Source of the DNA: Microbulbifer sp. VAAF005
GTDB taxonomy: Bacteria; Pseudomonadota; Gammaproteobacteria; Pseudomonadales; Cellvibrionaceae
Assembly (NCBI RefSeq): GCF_030012985.1
Contig: NZ_CP120233.1
Span: 2,765,501-2,829,500, forward strand
Length of the DNA: 64,000 nucleotides
Direction: 5' to 3'
Part shown: piece after piece, positions 37,214 to 46,732 of the stretch
Position numbering within the stretch: position 1 is the stretch's first letter
Layout of the letters: every line of letters starts with the position of its first letter
Notes under the pieces: model-generated
Seen by the model: the letters and a program-made list of their open reading frames with translations, nothing else
Told to the model about the DNA's origin: nothing
Databases searched by the model: none
Made by a program: the position numbers and the translations under genes

Positions 37214-38524
37214 TCAGCCGGAAGGAATGCTCAGGGTCTGCCCCACTCGAATCACGGAATTCTTGATGCCATTCGCTCTCATCAGGGCGGCGACGGAGAT
37301 ATTATATCGCGCCGCGATACCCGAAAGGGTCTCCCCGCGGGCGATAACGTGGTTGCGAGATTTATCGCTCTGGTTGGCGGCGAGCCAGGTATCCGCCGGG
37401 GGGCGGCTCTTAAAGTGCGCCACTATACCGTCACTGAGCTTTTGCGCCAGCTTGCGCTGGAAACTGGGATCGCGCAGGCGTTTCGCTTCCTGGGGATTGG
37501 TAATAAAACCCGTCTCCACCAAAATTGAAGGCACATCCGGCGAACGCAGCACCGAGAAATTGGCCTGCTCCACCTGTTTTTTGTGCAGATGAGTGACGGT
37601 GCCAATCTGTGACAGCACACTGGCACCAATATCCAGGCTGGCATTCATGGTGGCAGTCATGGAGAGGTCGAGCAATACGCCGGCAAGGGTGTCGTCCTTA
37701 TCGCCCAGGCTCAAACTGCCGGCGCCACCGATAAGATCGGACTCGTTTTCCCGCGCGGCCAAAAAGCGGGCGGTTTCACTGGTTGCGCCCCGGGAGGAGA
37801 CCGCATAGACCCCAGCGCCACGGGCATCTTTACGGGTAAAGGCATCGGCGTGGATCGACACAAAAAGGTCCGCACGCATATTGCGCCCAATTTTTACCCG
37901 TTCCCGCAGAGGAATATAGTAATCCCCGGTGCGCACCAGTTTGGCGGTAAAGCCCTTCTCACCGTTTATCTTTTTGTGCAGCTGTTTGGCAATCGCCAGC
38001 ACCACATCCTTTTCCCGCAAGCGACCGGGACCGGAAGCCCCGGGGTCTTCCCCGCCGTGCCCTGCATCAATAGCGACAATGATATTGCGCTCACTACTGA
38101 CCTGCTCCAGCGTCTTCTCGCTGCCTTTAACCTCGTCGTAAAGATCGATCACCAATCGATCCGGCAGGTTTTCATGGCGCCGCAAAGCAAAGCTGCGCGG
38201 ATTGGCCTGCTGCTTAAGGTCCAATACAACCCGTAGATCTTTTTTATTCTGACGGGCGTGGCGCACCCGGGCGATCGGCGTCTTCTCCAGGTCCAACTTG
38301 TCCAGCTCGGCCTTCAACTCGGTATCAGAGAGGTCGACAACCACCCGGTGGGGACTCTTGAGGGTGAATAACTTGTGCTCTGCCGGGCCGCTCAAATCTA
38401 AAACCAGACGCGTATGGTCGGGTGCTCGCCAGACGCGCACACCTTCCACTTGCGTCGCAGAAGCTGGCAGGAAAACTGCCAGCCACAGCGCGACAACTAA
38501 CAGAGACCGCCACATAAAACTCAT
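37214..38524 (-). CDS. amiB: N-acetylmuramoyl-L-alanine amidase, AMIN-Amidase_3-LysM
   Basis: A 436-residue periplasmic amidase with a signal peptide (residues 1-22, ending SAT), an AMIN targeting domain (VEGVRVWRAPDHTRLVLDLS) and the catalytic Amidase_3 domain. The zinc and catalytic residues are in AIDAGHGGEDPGASGPGRLR, FVSIHADAF and SILVETGFITNPQE. A C-terminal LysM domain (HVIARGETLSGIAARYNISV, then GQTLSIPSG) is typical of Pseudomonas AmiB and not E. coli AmiC. It splits septal peptidoglycan during division, probably under EnvC/NlpD control. Confidence 0.95.
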   Translation of the reverse strand: MSFMWRSLLVVALWLAVFLPASATQVEGVRVWRAPDHTRLVLDLSGPAEHKLFTLKSPHRVVVDLSDTELKAELDKLDLEKTPIARVRHARQNKKDLRVVLDLKQQANPRSFALRRHENLPDRLVIDLYDEVKGSEKTLEQVSSERNIIVAIDAGHGGEDPGASGPGRLREKDVVLAIAKQLHKKINGEKGFTAKLVRTGDYYIPLRERVKIGRNMRADLFVSIHADAFTRKDARGAGVYAVSSRGATSETARFLAARENESDLIGGAGSLSLGDKDDTLAGVLLDLSMTATMNASLDIGASVLSQIGTVTHLHKKQVEQANFSVLRSPDVPSILVETGFITNPQEAKRLRDPSFQRKLAQKLSDGIVAHFKSRPPADTWLAANQSDKSRNHVIARGETLSGIAARYNISVAALMRANGIKNSVIRVGQTLSIPSG

Positions 38525-38579
38525 TACTTCCCAGCCCCTTTGCTTATTGGTATCAGTATTTCCCTGTGTTCAGGCGTTT

Positions 38580-39077
38580 TCAGGATGCTCGCAGCAGCTT
38601 CTGCAGCAGGTCTATTACGCGCTCCCCCTGGGGCGAGTGCGCAATTAACCTGAGCTGGCGACCACTTTCCGGCACTTCCAACTCAACTTCCAAGTCTGGA
38701 GCGGGCAATATGCCCTCGCCCCGCTCAGGCCACTCTACAAGGCTCAAGCTCTGCGCAGAGAAATAATCCCGCACCCCCATAAACTCCAACTCTTCCGGAT
38801 CACCCAGACGATAAAGATCGAAGTGGTAAACCCGGTGAGCCTCGAGTTCGTAGGGTTCCACCAAGGTGTAGGTGGGGCTCTTTACCGCACCCTCGTGCCC
38901 AAAGGCCCTCAGTACCCCCCGACAAAAAGTTGTCTTTCCCGCGCCCAGCTGGCCATTTAAATACAGCGTCAGCCCCTGTTGCAGGCCCGCCGCAAGACAG
39001 GCCTGCCCGAGCGAGCTGCCGCCGGATACGGTGGCTGCTTCATCGGCCAAATGTAATTTCAATTCACTCGCCATCAA
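38580..39077 (-). CDS. tsaE: tRNA threonylcarbamoyladenosine biosynthesis ATPase TsaE
   Basis: A 165-residue P-loop protein with LYLNGQLGAGKTTFCRGVLR, SPTYTLVEPYELEAHRVYHF and DLYRLGDPEELEFMGVRDYF, which are the conserved TsaE elements. It works with TsaB and TsaD to make t6A37 in tRNAs. Its start overlaps the nnrD stop by four bases, and the amidase gene follows 55 bases later, giving the nnrD-tsaE-amiB-mutL-miaA-hfq series. Confidence 0.95.
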   Translation of the reverse strand: MMASELKLHLADEAATVSGGSSLGQACLAAGLQQGLTLYLNGQLGAGKTTFCRGVLRAFGHEGAVKSPTYTLVEPYELEAHRVYHFDLYRLGDPEELEFMGVRDYFSAQSLSLVEWPERGEGILPAPDLEVELEVPESGRQLRLIAHSPQGERVIDLLQKLLRAS

Positions 39078-40555
39078 TCTACCAAACGTCTAATCCAGGG
39101 CAATAAATCCGTAGCGAGTAATCCCCGCATACCCTCTTCGGCAGCGCGATTACCCGCCTCTCCATGTAACCACACCGCCAGTCGGGCAGCCTCCACCAGC
39201 GGCAAGTGCTGGCCAATCAATGCTGCAACAATACCGGTGAGAAGGTCTCCCATACCACCGGAAGCCATACCCGGGTTACCGCTGTTGATAAGGTCAACAC
39301 CACCATCATGTGCAATCAGGGTGCCGGCGCCTTTTAATATCACCACGCCACTGAATTTTTGCTGAACTGCAATAGCAGCTGCGCGCGGATCGGCGAGCAC
39401 CTCGGCGGTATCACAACCCAGGAGGCGGGCGGCCTCCCCCACATGTGGGGTCAACACCCAGTCATCCCGCCGGACCCCGGCCAGAACCCGGCCCTCGGCG
39501 AGAATATTCAATGCATCGGCATCTACGACCAAGGGCGCCTCAGCTCGGCCGGCTCGCGCCAGCAGCTGCTCACTCCAGGGGGAGCGTCCCAAACCGGGGC
39601 CCACTGCAATTACGCTGGGGCCTTCGAGCAGCGGTTCCAGCTCCTGCCCGGAAATCACCGGATGGGCCATCACTTCTGGACTGCGAGTTAACGCTGCGGA
39701 CAAATGCTCAGGGCGGGTCGCCAGGGAAATCAGCCCGGCTCCACAGCGCGCTGAGGATTGCGCAGCCATCAATGCAGCACCGCCAAATCCGGTATCACCG
39801 CCGACAACCAAAATATGGCCAAACTGGTTTTTAAAGCTATCGGCGGCACGCGCTGGCAGGCGACGGATGGCATCAGCCTCGTAACGCATAGCCAAAGGCT
39901 CAACTGCTCGGTAGGCAGCCTCAGGTGCCCCCAAGCCTTCGAAAATTACCTCTCCGCAGAGCGCCGGGCCGCGACCGCAGTAGAGCCCCATTTTGCGGCC
40001 GATAAAAGTCACCGTCATATCGGCACTAACCGCCTCGCCGGCACTGCCGGTATCGGCACTCAGACCGGAGGGGATATCCACAGCCAACACCGGGCCGGGG
40101 CTTTTGCGGATTCGCTCAACCGCATGCGCCACGCCGGAGCGCAGCTCACCGCTAAAGCCCGTTCCCAGCAATGCATCCACAATCAGTGTATTGGCGTCTG
40201 CCGTATCCAGCTCTGCGAGAGAGTTCACCACCTGGACACTTTCCCGGCAGGCGTACTCATAGGCCTCCCGGGCATCGCCACTCAGGTGCTGAGAATCGGT
40301 ACACGCATAGACGGTGACCGGGATTTTCTTTTGCGCGGCGAGGGCGGCAATCACATAGCCATCCCCACCATTGTTCCCACCACCGCAGAATACCTGGAGG
40401 CGGTCGATCTCCGGCCAGCGCCTGCGTAGATGTGAAAAAGCCGCGCGACCGGCGCGCTTCATCAGTTGAATGGAGGGGATTTCCAGTGCAGCAATCGTCT
40501 GTCGATCCAGCTCACGTACCGACTCGGCACTGTATAGAGGTTGAGGCGTGTCCAT
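39074..40555 (-). CDS. nnrD: Bifunctional NAD(P)H-hydrate epimerase/dehydratase
   Basis: A 493-residue fused enzyme. The N-terminal YjeF_N epimerase half has FCGGGNNGGDGYVIAALAAQ and ALLGTGFSGELRS, then AVDIPSGLSADTG. The C-terminal dehydratase half has HILVVGGDTGFGGAALMAAQ, GPGLGRSPWSEQLL, DADALNIL, then the nucleotide-binding NPGMASGGMGDLLTGIVAAL and a final WLHGEAGN. It repairs NADHX and NADPHX. It is the first gene of the minus-strand unit, divergent from queG. Confidence 0.95.
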   Translation of the reverse strand: MDTPQPLYSAESVRELDRQTIAALEIPSIQLMKRAGRAAFSHLRRRWPEIDRLQVFCGGGNNGGDGYVIAALAAQKKIPVTVYACTDSQHLSGDAREAYEYACRESVQVVNSLAELDTADANTLIVDALLGTGFSGELRSGVAHAVERIRKSPGPVLAVDIPSGLSADTGSAGEAVSADMTVTFIGRKMGLYCGRGPALCGEVIFEGLGAPEAAYRAVEPLAMRYEADAIRRLPARAADSFKNQFGHILVVGGDTGFGGAALMAAQSSARCGAGLISLATRPEHLSAALTRSPEVMAHPVISGQELEPLLEGPSVIAVGPGLGRSPWSEQLLARAGRAEAPLVVDADALNILAEGRVLAGVRRDDWVLTPHVGEAARLLGCDTAEVLADPRAAAIAVQQKFSGVVILKGAGTLIAHDGGVDLINSGNPGMASGGMGDLLTGIVAALIGQHLPLVEAARLAVWLHGEAGNRAAEEGMRGLLATDLLPWIRRLVD

Positions 40556-40689
40556 GCAGCTCCCGCGATGTGGTCAAGAATTCATCTGTGGCAAAATAGG
40601 CAATTACATCGCCATCGTTTGCGCCAACCGCAAAGTATACCGCCCCGGCCAGGCATTGTGCTTGCAGGGAATATCGAGCCGCTTTATCT

Positions 40690-41799
40690 ATGACCGAATC
40701 ACTGCTCGCCGACTTAGCCCAACAGATCAAAATTTGGGGCAGAGAACTGGGCTTCCAACAAGTGGGTATTACCGATTGCCAGCTGGAGGAGGAAGGGGAA
40801 CGCCTGCGCGCCTGGATTGATGCGGGCTATCACGCTGATATGGACTGGATGGGCGCTCACGGTGAGAAACGCTGGCGCCCCGAATTATTGGAGCCGGGAA
40901 CACTGCGGGTAATCAGCGTGCGTCTGGACTACCTGCCGCCGGACACCCAGCCGATTAAAGTGTTGAAGGATGCGAGTAAAGCCTATGTATCCCGCTATGC
41001 GAATGGCCGCGATTACCACAAGTTGATCCGCAAACGCCTGGCCAATCTATCAAAGCAAATTGATACCTATTGCGCCGAGCGGGGCATTGAATCGAAAGGT
41101 CGGGCTTTTACCGACAGCGCCCCGGTGATGGAGAAGGCCCTGGCAGCTAAGGCCGGCCTGGGCTGGATTGGTAAAAATACGCTGGTACTCAACTCGACCG
41201 CCGGCTCTTACTTTTTCCTCGGCGAAATCTACACCAACTTGCCACTCCCCATAGATATCAGCGAGGAGCATGATCAGTGTGGCGACTGTGTCGCCTGCCT
41301 CAGGGTTTGCCCCACCGATGCCTTTATCGATGACCGCACCCTGGATGCGCGGCGCTGCATCTCCTACCTCACTATTGAAAACAAAGGCCCAATCCCTGAG
41401 GAATTTCGCGAGCCCATCGGCAACCGGATATACGGCTGCGACGACTGCCAAATAGTGTGCCCTTGGAATAAGTTCGCCAAGCCCACCAAGGAAAAAGATT
41501 TTCATCCCCGACACGGACTGGACAATGGTGAGCTACTGAAGTTGTTTACCTGGAGCGAAGAGGAGTTCCTGCGCAAGACTGAGGGTTCGGCGATTCGCCG
41601 AATCGGCCACGAGCGCTGGCTGCGCAACCTGGCTGTTGCCTTAGGCAATGGGGAGGCCACGCCCGAAGTCATCAATACCCTGGAGAGTGCGCGCGCCGAC
41701 GCCACGCCCCTGGTGCTAGAGCATATCGATTGGGCGCTGGAGCGGTTGCGCAGCGGGCGCAGGCGCAAGCGTAAAATCAAACGCAAGCCCGCTGGCTAA
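40690..41799 (+). CDS. queG: Epoxyqueuosine reductase QueG
   Basis: A 369-residue cobalamin- and Fe-S-dependent enzyme that completes queuosine in tRNA. Key segments: QVGITDCQLEEEGERLRAWI, DWMGAHGEKRW, YSRYANGRDYHKLIRKRL-like (VSRYANGRDYHKLIRK), KAGLGWIGKNTLVLN, the first 4Fe-4S set CGDCVACLRVCPTDAF with a later C, and the second CDDCQIVCPWN. The C-terminal HEAT-like part ends in a basic run (RRRKRKIKRK). It diverges from nnrD across a 134-base gap. Confidence 0.96.
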   Translation: MTESLLADLAQQIKIWGRELGFQQVGITDCQLEEEGERLRAWIDAGYHADMDWMGAHGEKRWRPELLEPGTLRVISVRLDYLPPDTQPIKVLKDASKAYVSRYANGRDYHKLIRKRLANLSKQIDTYCAERGIESKGRAFTDSAPVMEKALAAKAGLGWIGKNTLVLNSTAGSYFFLGEIYTNLPLPIDISEEHDQCGDCVACLRVCPTDAFIDDRTLDARRCISYLTIENKGPIPEEFREPIGNRIYGCDDCQIVCPWNKFAKPTKEKDFHPRHGLDNGELLKLFTWSEEEFLRKTEGSAIRRIGHERWLRNLAVALGNGEATPEVINTLESARADATPLVLEHIDWALERLRSGRRRKRKIKRKPAG

Positions 41800-41812
41800 T
41801 CGAGAGTGGGGG

Positions 41813-42352
41813 TCAGAGGCGGAAAAAAGTCTCGCGGTAGTGGCGCAATTCCTCAATAGAATCGCGGATATCATCGAGCGCCAAATGGCTGCTGTGTTTT
41901 TTAACTCCATCCAAAACCTCTGGGCGCCAGCGACGAGCCAATTCCTTCACCGAGCTGACATCCAGGTTGCGATAGTGGAAATAGGATTCCAACTCCGGCA
42001 TATATTTCACCAGGAAGCGGCGATCCTGGCCGATAGAGTTGCCACACATGGGAGATGCTCCCTCAGGGACCCACTGTCGCAAGAACTCCAGGGTCTCCCT
42101 CTCCGCGCCCCTTTCGGAAATACGGGACTCTTTAACCCGCGTTACCAGCCCGGAACCACCGTGCTGATCGGTATTCCATTCATCCATTGCATCTAGCAGG
42201 GCATCGCTCTGGTGGATGACCATTGAGGGCCCCTCAGCGAGAATCTCCAGGCGTGAATCCGTCACGATTGTGGCAATTTCAATAATGCGCTCTTTGTCCG
42301 GATTTAGGCCTGTCATCTCCAGGTCAATCCAGATCAGGTTGTTCTGATCCAC
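41813..42352 (-). CDS. orn: Oligoribonuclease
   Basis: A 3'-to-5' exonuclease of about 179 residues that degrades di- and short oligoribonucleotides, including pGpG. The DEDDh motifs are [20 protein letters not shown], then [37 protein letters not shown] and [18 protein letters not shown]. The GTG at 42352 has GAGGAG seven bases upstream and gives a start near that of E. coli Orn; the TTG at 42367 opens the same frame but is less likely. It converges with queG and diverges from rsgA. Confidence 0.96.
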   Translation of the reverse strand: MDQNNLIWIDLEMTGLNPDKERIIEIATIVTDSRLEILAEGPSMVIHQSDALLDAMDEWNTDQHGGSGLVTRVKESRISERGAERETLEFLRQWVPEGASPMCGNSIGQDRRFLVKYMPELESYFHYRNLDVSSVKELARRWRPEVLDGVKKHSSHLALDDIRDSIEELRHYRETFFRL

Positions 42353-42405
42353 AACGGGTCTCCTCAAACTTTCCGCGCAAGTTACCGCAACTACCCTGCA
42401 ATAGC

Positions 42406-42411
42406 TATAAT
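42406..42411 (+). promoter_or_regulatory. Possible rsgA -10 element
   Basis: TATAAT lies 28 bases before the rsgA ATG in the orn-rsgA divergent gap. TTACCG, 18 bases upstream, is a weak -35. The -10 is a perfect match but the -35 is poor. Confidence 0.35.
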
Positions 42412-42438
42412 CCGCCGCTAGTCTCCAGGTGCTAGTGC

Positions 42439-43479
42439 ATGAGTAAACGCAAATTAAATCGCCGCCAACAGTGGCGTATCAACAAAATCCAGCAGGAACG
42501 CGAAGCCCGCGCCCGCAAGCGCGAGCAATCTGCCGAAGAGGCCCTGGAAGAGGGGCAACTGGGGCAGGAACAGATCGGTCTGGTTATCGCCAACTATGGC
42601 ACACAGGTTTTAGTGGAGAGCGAGAGTGATCCGAGCCTGCGCCAGCGTTGCCATTTGCGCGCCAATATCGAAACCCTGGTGACCGGCGATCGCGTTGCCT
42701 GGCACCCTGCCAGCGAAGACAGCGATGGGGGCATTGGTGTTATCGGCGCGCGCCTGCCGCGCAATTCCGAGCTGCAAAGACCCGATCGCTACGGCGACCT
42801 GAAAACGGTCGCCGCCAATATCGATCGCATATTGATCGTTATCGCCCCCTACCCCGAACCCTTTGCCAATGCTATAGACCGCTACCTGGTAGCCGCAGAG
42901 ACCACCGGCATAGCACCCATGCTACTGCTCAACAAAACCGACCTGATCGATGAGCGCAATCGCGATTCATTGGAGGAGCTACTCGCCCCCTACCCGGAGC
43001 TCGGCTACCCGGTTTTACGGTTATCGACCAAAACTGGCGAGGGCCTGCCCGAGCTGCTGGAAACCCTTGCGCAAGGATGTAGCGTTTTTGTAGGGCAGTC
43101 CGGGGTGGGCAAGTCATCCCTGGTCAACGCACTGCTTCCCAGTGCCGGCGCCCGCACCGGTGCCCTTTCAGAGGCCACACAGAAGGGGACTCACACCACT
43201 ACAGCGGCGGAACTGTTTCACCTGCCCAGTGGGGGTGATCTGATAGACTCCCCAGGCATTCGCGAGTTTGGACTCTGGCATATGGAGGAGGCCGCCCTAC
43301 TGGAAGGGTTTGTGGAATTCCGACCATTTATAGGACACTGCCGCTTTCGCGACTGCCGCCACCAGGGCGAACCCCGTTGCGCTATCCAGGAGGCTCTGAC
43401 CGATGGAAAAATTAGCGAGCGTCGCATGAATAGTTTTCTGCATTTGCGCAACAGCCTGGAATCGGAGAACAAGTTTTGA
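42439..43479 (+). CDS. rsgA: Small ribosomal subunit biogenesis GTPase RsgA
   Basis: A 346-residue circularly permuted GTPase. A basic N-terminal stretch ([20 protein letters not shown]) and an OB fold are followed by permuted G motifs: LLNKTDLID (G4), [17 protein letters not shown] (G1) and [11 protein letters not shown] (G3). The zinc site is in [18 protein letters not shown]. RsgA checks late 30S maturation. Its stop overlaps the TTG start of the next gene by three bases. Confidence 0.96.
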   Translation: MSKRKLNRRQQWRINKIQQEREARARKREQSAEEALEEGQLGQEQIGLVIANYGTQVLVESESDPSLRQRCHLRANIETLVTGDRVAWHPASEDSDGGIGVIGARLPRNSELQRPDRYGDLKTVAANIDRILIVIAPYPEPFANAIDRYLVAAETTGIAPMLLLNKTDLIDERNRDSLEELLAPYPELGYPVLRLSTKTGEGLPELLETLAQGCSVFVGQSGVGKSSLVNALLPSAGARTGALSEATQKGTHTTTAAELFHLPSGGDLIDSPGIREFGLWHMEEAALLEGFVEFRPFIGHCRFRDCRHQGEPRCAIQEALTDGKISERRMNSFLHLRNSLESENKF

Positions 43480-44270
43480 AACTGATCATCGAAGCGGATG
43501 AGCTCGCGACTCAGCTTGAGCGCGAAGAACTGCTGATTGTAGACCTCAGCTCACCCCACAATTACCTCAACGGCCATATCCCAGGGGCCGTTCACCTGCC
43601 GTTCCAGGCGCTGATGGCTGGCACCGCGCCCGCACCGGGCAAACTGCCCGGCATCGAACAGCTGACCCAGGTGTTTCAAGCTATCGGCTTAAAGCCGGAA
43701 CAACATGTGGTCGCCTGTGACGACGAAGGCGGCGGTTGGGCTGGGCGCTTTTTGTGGACCTTGGAAATGATAGGCCACCGCAATTACAGCTACTTGAATG
43801 GTGGCATGTTGGCCTGGCGAGGCGCCGGCCTTCCTCTCACTACCGAGGCACCGGATATCGAGCCGAGTGATATTCAAATCACCGTCAACAGCACAGCTGC
43901 GATGGACGCCCAGCAAATCCAGGATCAACTGGGCAATGATGAATTCCTTGTTTGGGATGCTCGCTCACCCCAGGAATATCGCGGTGAGCGAGTCCTGGCA
44001 ATGAAGGGCGGTCATATCCCGGGAGCAATCAATTGCGAGTGGACCCAATTGATGGACCCGCAAAAAGACTTGCGTATTCGTGCGGATGCCCGCGAATTCC
44101 TCGCTGCACTGGGAATTGATAGCTCACACAAAATTGTCACCCACTGCCAGAGCCATCACCGCTCCGCTTTTACCTGGTTAGTGGGCAAGTCCCTGGGATT
44201 GGATATTCGCGCTTATCCAGGCTCCTGGAGTGAGTGGGGCAATTTGCCCAATACGCCGGTACAGCAGTAG
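43476..44270 (+). CDS. rhdA: RhdA-type thiosulfate sulfurtransferase (tandem rhodanese)
   Basis: A 264-residue protein with two rhodanese domains. The N-terminal inactive one has LLIVDLSSPHNYLNGHIPGA and VVACDDEGGGWAGRFLWTLE; the C-terminal one has FLVWDARSPQEYRGERVL and the loop THCQSHHRSAFTWL with the active Cys. The HCQ-x-HHRS loop is the hallmark of Azotobacter/Pseudomonas RhdA rather than E. coli SseA; here the third position is Ser. It starts at a TTG overlapping the rsgA stop, with GGAG eight bases upstream. As in Pseudomonas it is next to psd. Confidence 0.85.
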   Translation: MKLIIEADELATQLEREELLIVDLSSPHNYLNGHIPGAVHLPFQALMAGTAPAPGKLPGIEQLTQVFQAIGLKPEQHVVACDDEGGGWAGRFLWTLEMIGHRNYSYLNGGMLAWRGAGLPLTTEAPDIEPSDIQITVNSTAAMDAQQIQDQLGNDEFLVWDARSPQEYRGERVLAMKGGHIPGAINCEWTQLMDPQKDLRIRADAREFLAALGIDSSHKIVTHCQSHHRSAFTWLVGKSLGLDIRAYPGSWSEWGNLPNTPVQQ

Positions 44271-44295
44271 ATACATTGAGAAAAGACGTAGATTT

Positions 44296-45159
44296 ATGAA
44301 CCCTAAACTTTTTGCCGCCCTGCAATACCTAACGCCGCAACACGCACTCTCCCGCGCTGCCGGCTGGTTGGCGAATACAGAACTCAAGTGGATCAAAGAT
44401 CCTTTCACCCGCTGGTTTGTGGATAAGTACGGTGTAGATATGCAGGAGGCCAAAGAGAGCGACTGCACTGCCTACCGCACCTTCAATGAATTCTTTACCC
44501 GCGAACTGGTGGACGGAGCCCGCCCCATTGTCGAAGGGCAACACACCCTCGCCAGCCCTGCCGACGGCGCCATAAGCCAGCTGGGCCAGATCCATAACGG
44601 CCGTATTTTCCAGGCTAAAGGTCACGACTACAGCCTAGTTGAACTGGTGGGCGGTGATCCCAAGGTAGCGGCGCAATTTAATGACGGACACTTCGCCACT
44701 GTGTATCTGTCACCGAAGGATTATCACCGGGTGCATATGCCCATGACCGGCACCCTGCGCAGCATGACCTATGTGCCCGGGCAGCTTTTCTCTGTAAATA
44801 CGGTAACGGCAGAAAACGTTCCGCGCCTGTTCGCGCGCAATGAGCGTCTGGTCTGTGTATTCGATACTGAAGCCGGACCCATGGCAATGATCCTGGTGGG
44901 TGCAATGATTGTCGCCGGTATCGAAACCGTATGGGCCGGACAAGTCGCTCCTATCCAGCGCAAAGTCATCAATACGGATTATCTGGATAAGGCACCCATC
45001 CACTTGGAGAAAGGTGAGGAGATGGGACGCTTTAAGCTGGGCTCTACCGTCATTATGCTATTTGGCGCAGACCAGGTGAGCTGGCTCGACCAGCTGGAAG
45101 CCGAGTCGCCTGTGCGCATGGGTGAGCATTTCGGTAATTTACTATCCGGCAAGGACTGA
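44296..45159 (+). CDS. psd: Phosphatidylserine decarboxylase proenzyme
   Basis: About 287 residues from the ATG at 44296 (MNPKLFAALQYLTPQHALSR); the upstream open part lies over the 3' end of rhdA and is not family-like. The type I proenzyme features are present: FNEFFTRELVDGARPIV, SPADGAISQLGQI, YLSPKDYHRVHMP, and the self-cleavage LGST with Ser250 becoming the pyruvoyl group. It makes phosphatidylethanolamine at the inner membrane. Confidence 0.96.
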   Translation: MNPKLFAALQYLTPQHALSRAAGWLANTELKWIKDPFTRWFVDKYGVDMQEAKESDCTAYRTFNEFFTRELVDGARPIVEGQHTLASPADGAISQLGQIHNGRIFQAKGHDYSLVELVGGDPKVAAQFNDGHFATVYLSPKDYHRVHMPMTGTLRSMTYVPGQLFSVNTVTAENVPRLFARNERLVCVFDTEAGPMAMILVGAMIVAGIETVWAGQVAPIQRKVINTDYLDKAPIHLEKGEEMGRFKLGSTVIMLFGADQVSWLDQLEAESPVRMGEHFGNLLSGKD

Positions 45160-45170
45160 TATTAATAAGG

Positions 45171-45198
45171 AGAGGCGGCAGTTTTAACAGCCGTCTCT
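45171..45198. terminator. Hairpin between convergent psd and HD-GYP genes
   Basis: AGAGGCGGC (45171-45179) pairs with GCCGTCTCT (45190-45198), with one G-T wobble, around a 10-base loop. No U run follows on either strand, so termination is uncertain. Confidence 0.35.
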
Positions 45199-45210
45199 GA
45201 AAAAGGGGGC

Positions 45211-46580
45211 TTATTTTGTCAGGCGCGTCAGCAGCTGCCCCAGTCGACCACCGCGGAATAAATAATTGTCGCGAATATTCGCCGCATCCACCTGAGGGTA
45301 AGCTCCGGGTTCTATATCCCTGAGGATACTGATCTTTTCCTCGACACTCATCTTGCCACGCTCGATAAGCTTCTGTTCTCGATCCTCAACTTCAGCCAAG
45401 TCACACAGGCGAGGCTTGCTGAGCGTCTGTTTTTGCCCATCGAGAACGATCATTACCTTTGGTCGCAAGCGCCGGTCGTAGGTCTGTTCCACCACCACGC
45501 CAACCTCTCCAGTGGACAGCTCTACCTGGGTACCAGTGGGGTAGAGACCAATAGCCTGGATAAACTCCACCACCAGCTGTTCTTGATAGGCGATACCCCG
45601 CAGGTCATATAACTTGGCAACCGCCCGGGATGGCGCTACCGGCTCACTGGAACCTCTTGGGTTAGTGGCTTCATCATAAAAAGTCACTATTCCGCACATG
45701 CGCGCCAACACTGAAATCCTGTCACCGCGCAAGCCCTCAGGGTAACCACTACCATCGTGGCGCTCGCAGTGGGCACTAATGACTTCGATAACCTTCGGAT
45801 CTATTTCTGGGTCTGCCGACAGCATCTTGACGCTGTGCTGCACAAACTTTCGATACTCCAATTCACTGCGCGGGTCGCGCTGCTTCATCTGCAGCACTTC
45901 CCCGTCGATAGCCAGCTTGCCTACATCCTTCAGCAGAGTAGCCACCCCGAGCTTTAGTAAATCACTGCGTGAAAGACCGATATGGCGGCCGAATAGCACC
46001 GCCCAAATACTGGCACGCACCGAGTGACTGTAGGTGTGCTCATCCTTATCTCGCACACGAGCCAGCCAGGCAAACGCATCGGGACTGCGCAACACACTTT
46101 CTACTAAATCCTCAACGACTTGGTTGACCTGCTGCACCGGTATGGGCCTGTTGTTGGAGACAAGCCCCATTACCTCATTCATACCATAGAGGATCTGGCC
46201 GTGAAGCTTGCGCGCATTACTGGCTTCCCGTTGCGCCGGCTGCGGAGGGGGTATTTTTTATGGGAAACAGTGACAGGTTTGCAGGGGATAGTGACCGCTG
46301 TGCGGCCGGAAGCACGGCCCTTTGCGGAAGTGTCGCTGCCCCCGAGTAATCGGCGCAGGGTAACTCCGGCACTGCCGACAGTTTTGTGTATATCGACATA
46401 AACAAACCGGCAGTATTTCTGTAGCTGCCGAATTTCTTCCAAATCGCGGATATAAAAACCCTGCAGCGCAAATGGAGTGCGTGTCCAAGGCCTGTCGAGC
46501 TTGGAGACAAACATGCCGCGCTGTAAATCACCGACAGAAATTTTTGCTTGTTCGATTGCCACTGGGGAAGGTGCCGACAA
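45211..46580 (-). pseudogene. DUF3391/HD-GYP-type protein, frame broken near 46,250; HD motif reads KD
   Basis: The upstream frame (46580-46179) gives a DUF3391-type N-terminus (ISVGDLQRGMFVSKLDRPWT, then QGFYIRDLEEIRQLQKYC and FVYVDI). The downstream frame has an HD-GYP domain, with HTYSHSVRASIWAVLFGRHI, VATLLKDVGKLAIDGE and CERHDGSGYPEGLRGDRISV. In-frame text before its first Met (QREASNARKLHGQILYGMNE) shows the second frame continues past that start. One added base in the G5 (46247-46251) or T6 (46254-46259) run joins them. The usual LLHDIGK reads LLKDVGK (AAG codon), so a metal-binding His is missing and c-di-GMP hydrolysis is doubtful. It stands between psd and hemE. Confidence 0.8.
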
Positions 46581-46732
46581 CTGTAGTTAACGCTAAAAAG
46601 CTGCCCTGAAAGACCCCGTGGCGTAAAATCCTCGGTCCTCTGGGCAAGCTCACCTTTATATCATGGAGAGATATTAAGGTTCACCCGCCCAAAGTGAGAC
46701 TGCATTCACAGACTCAGAGATCAGTGACCCGT

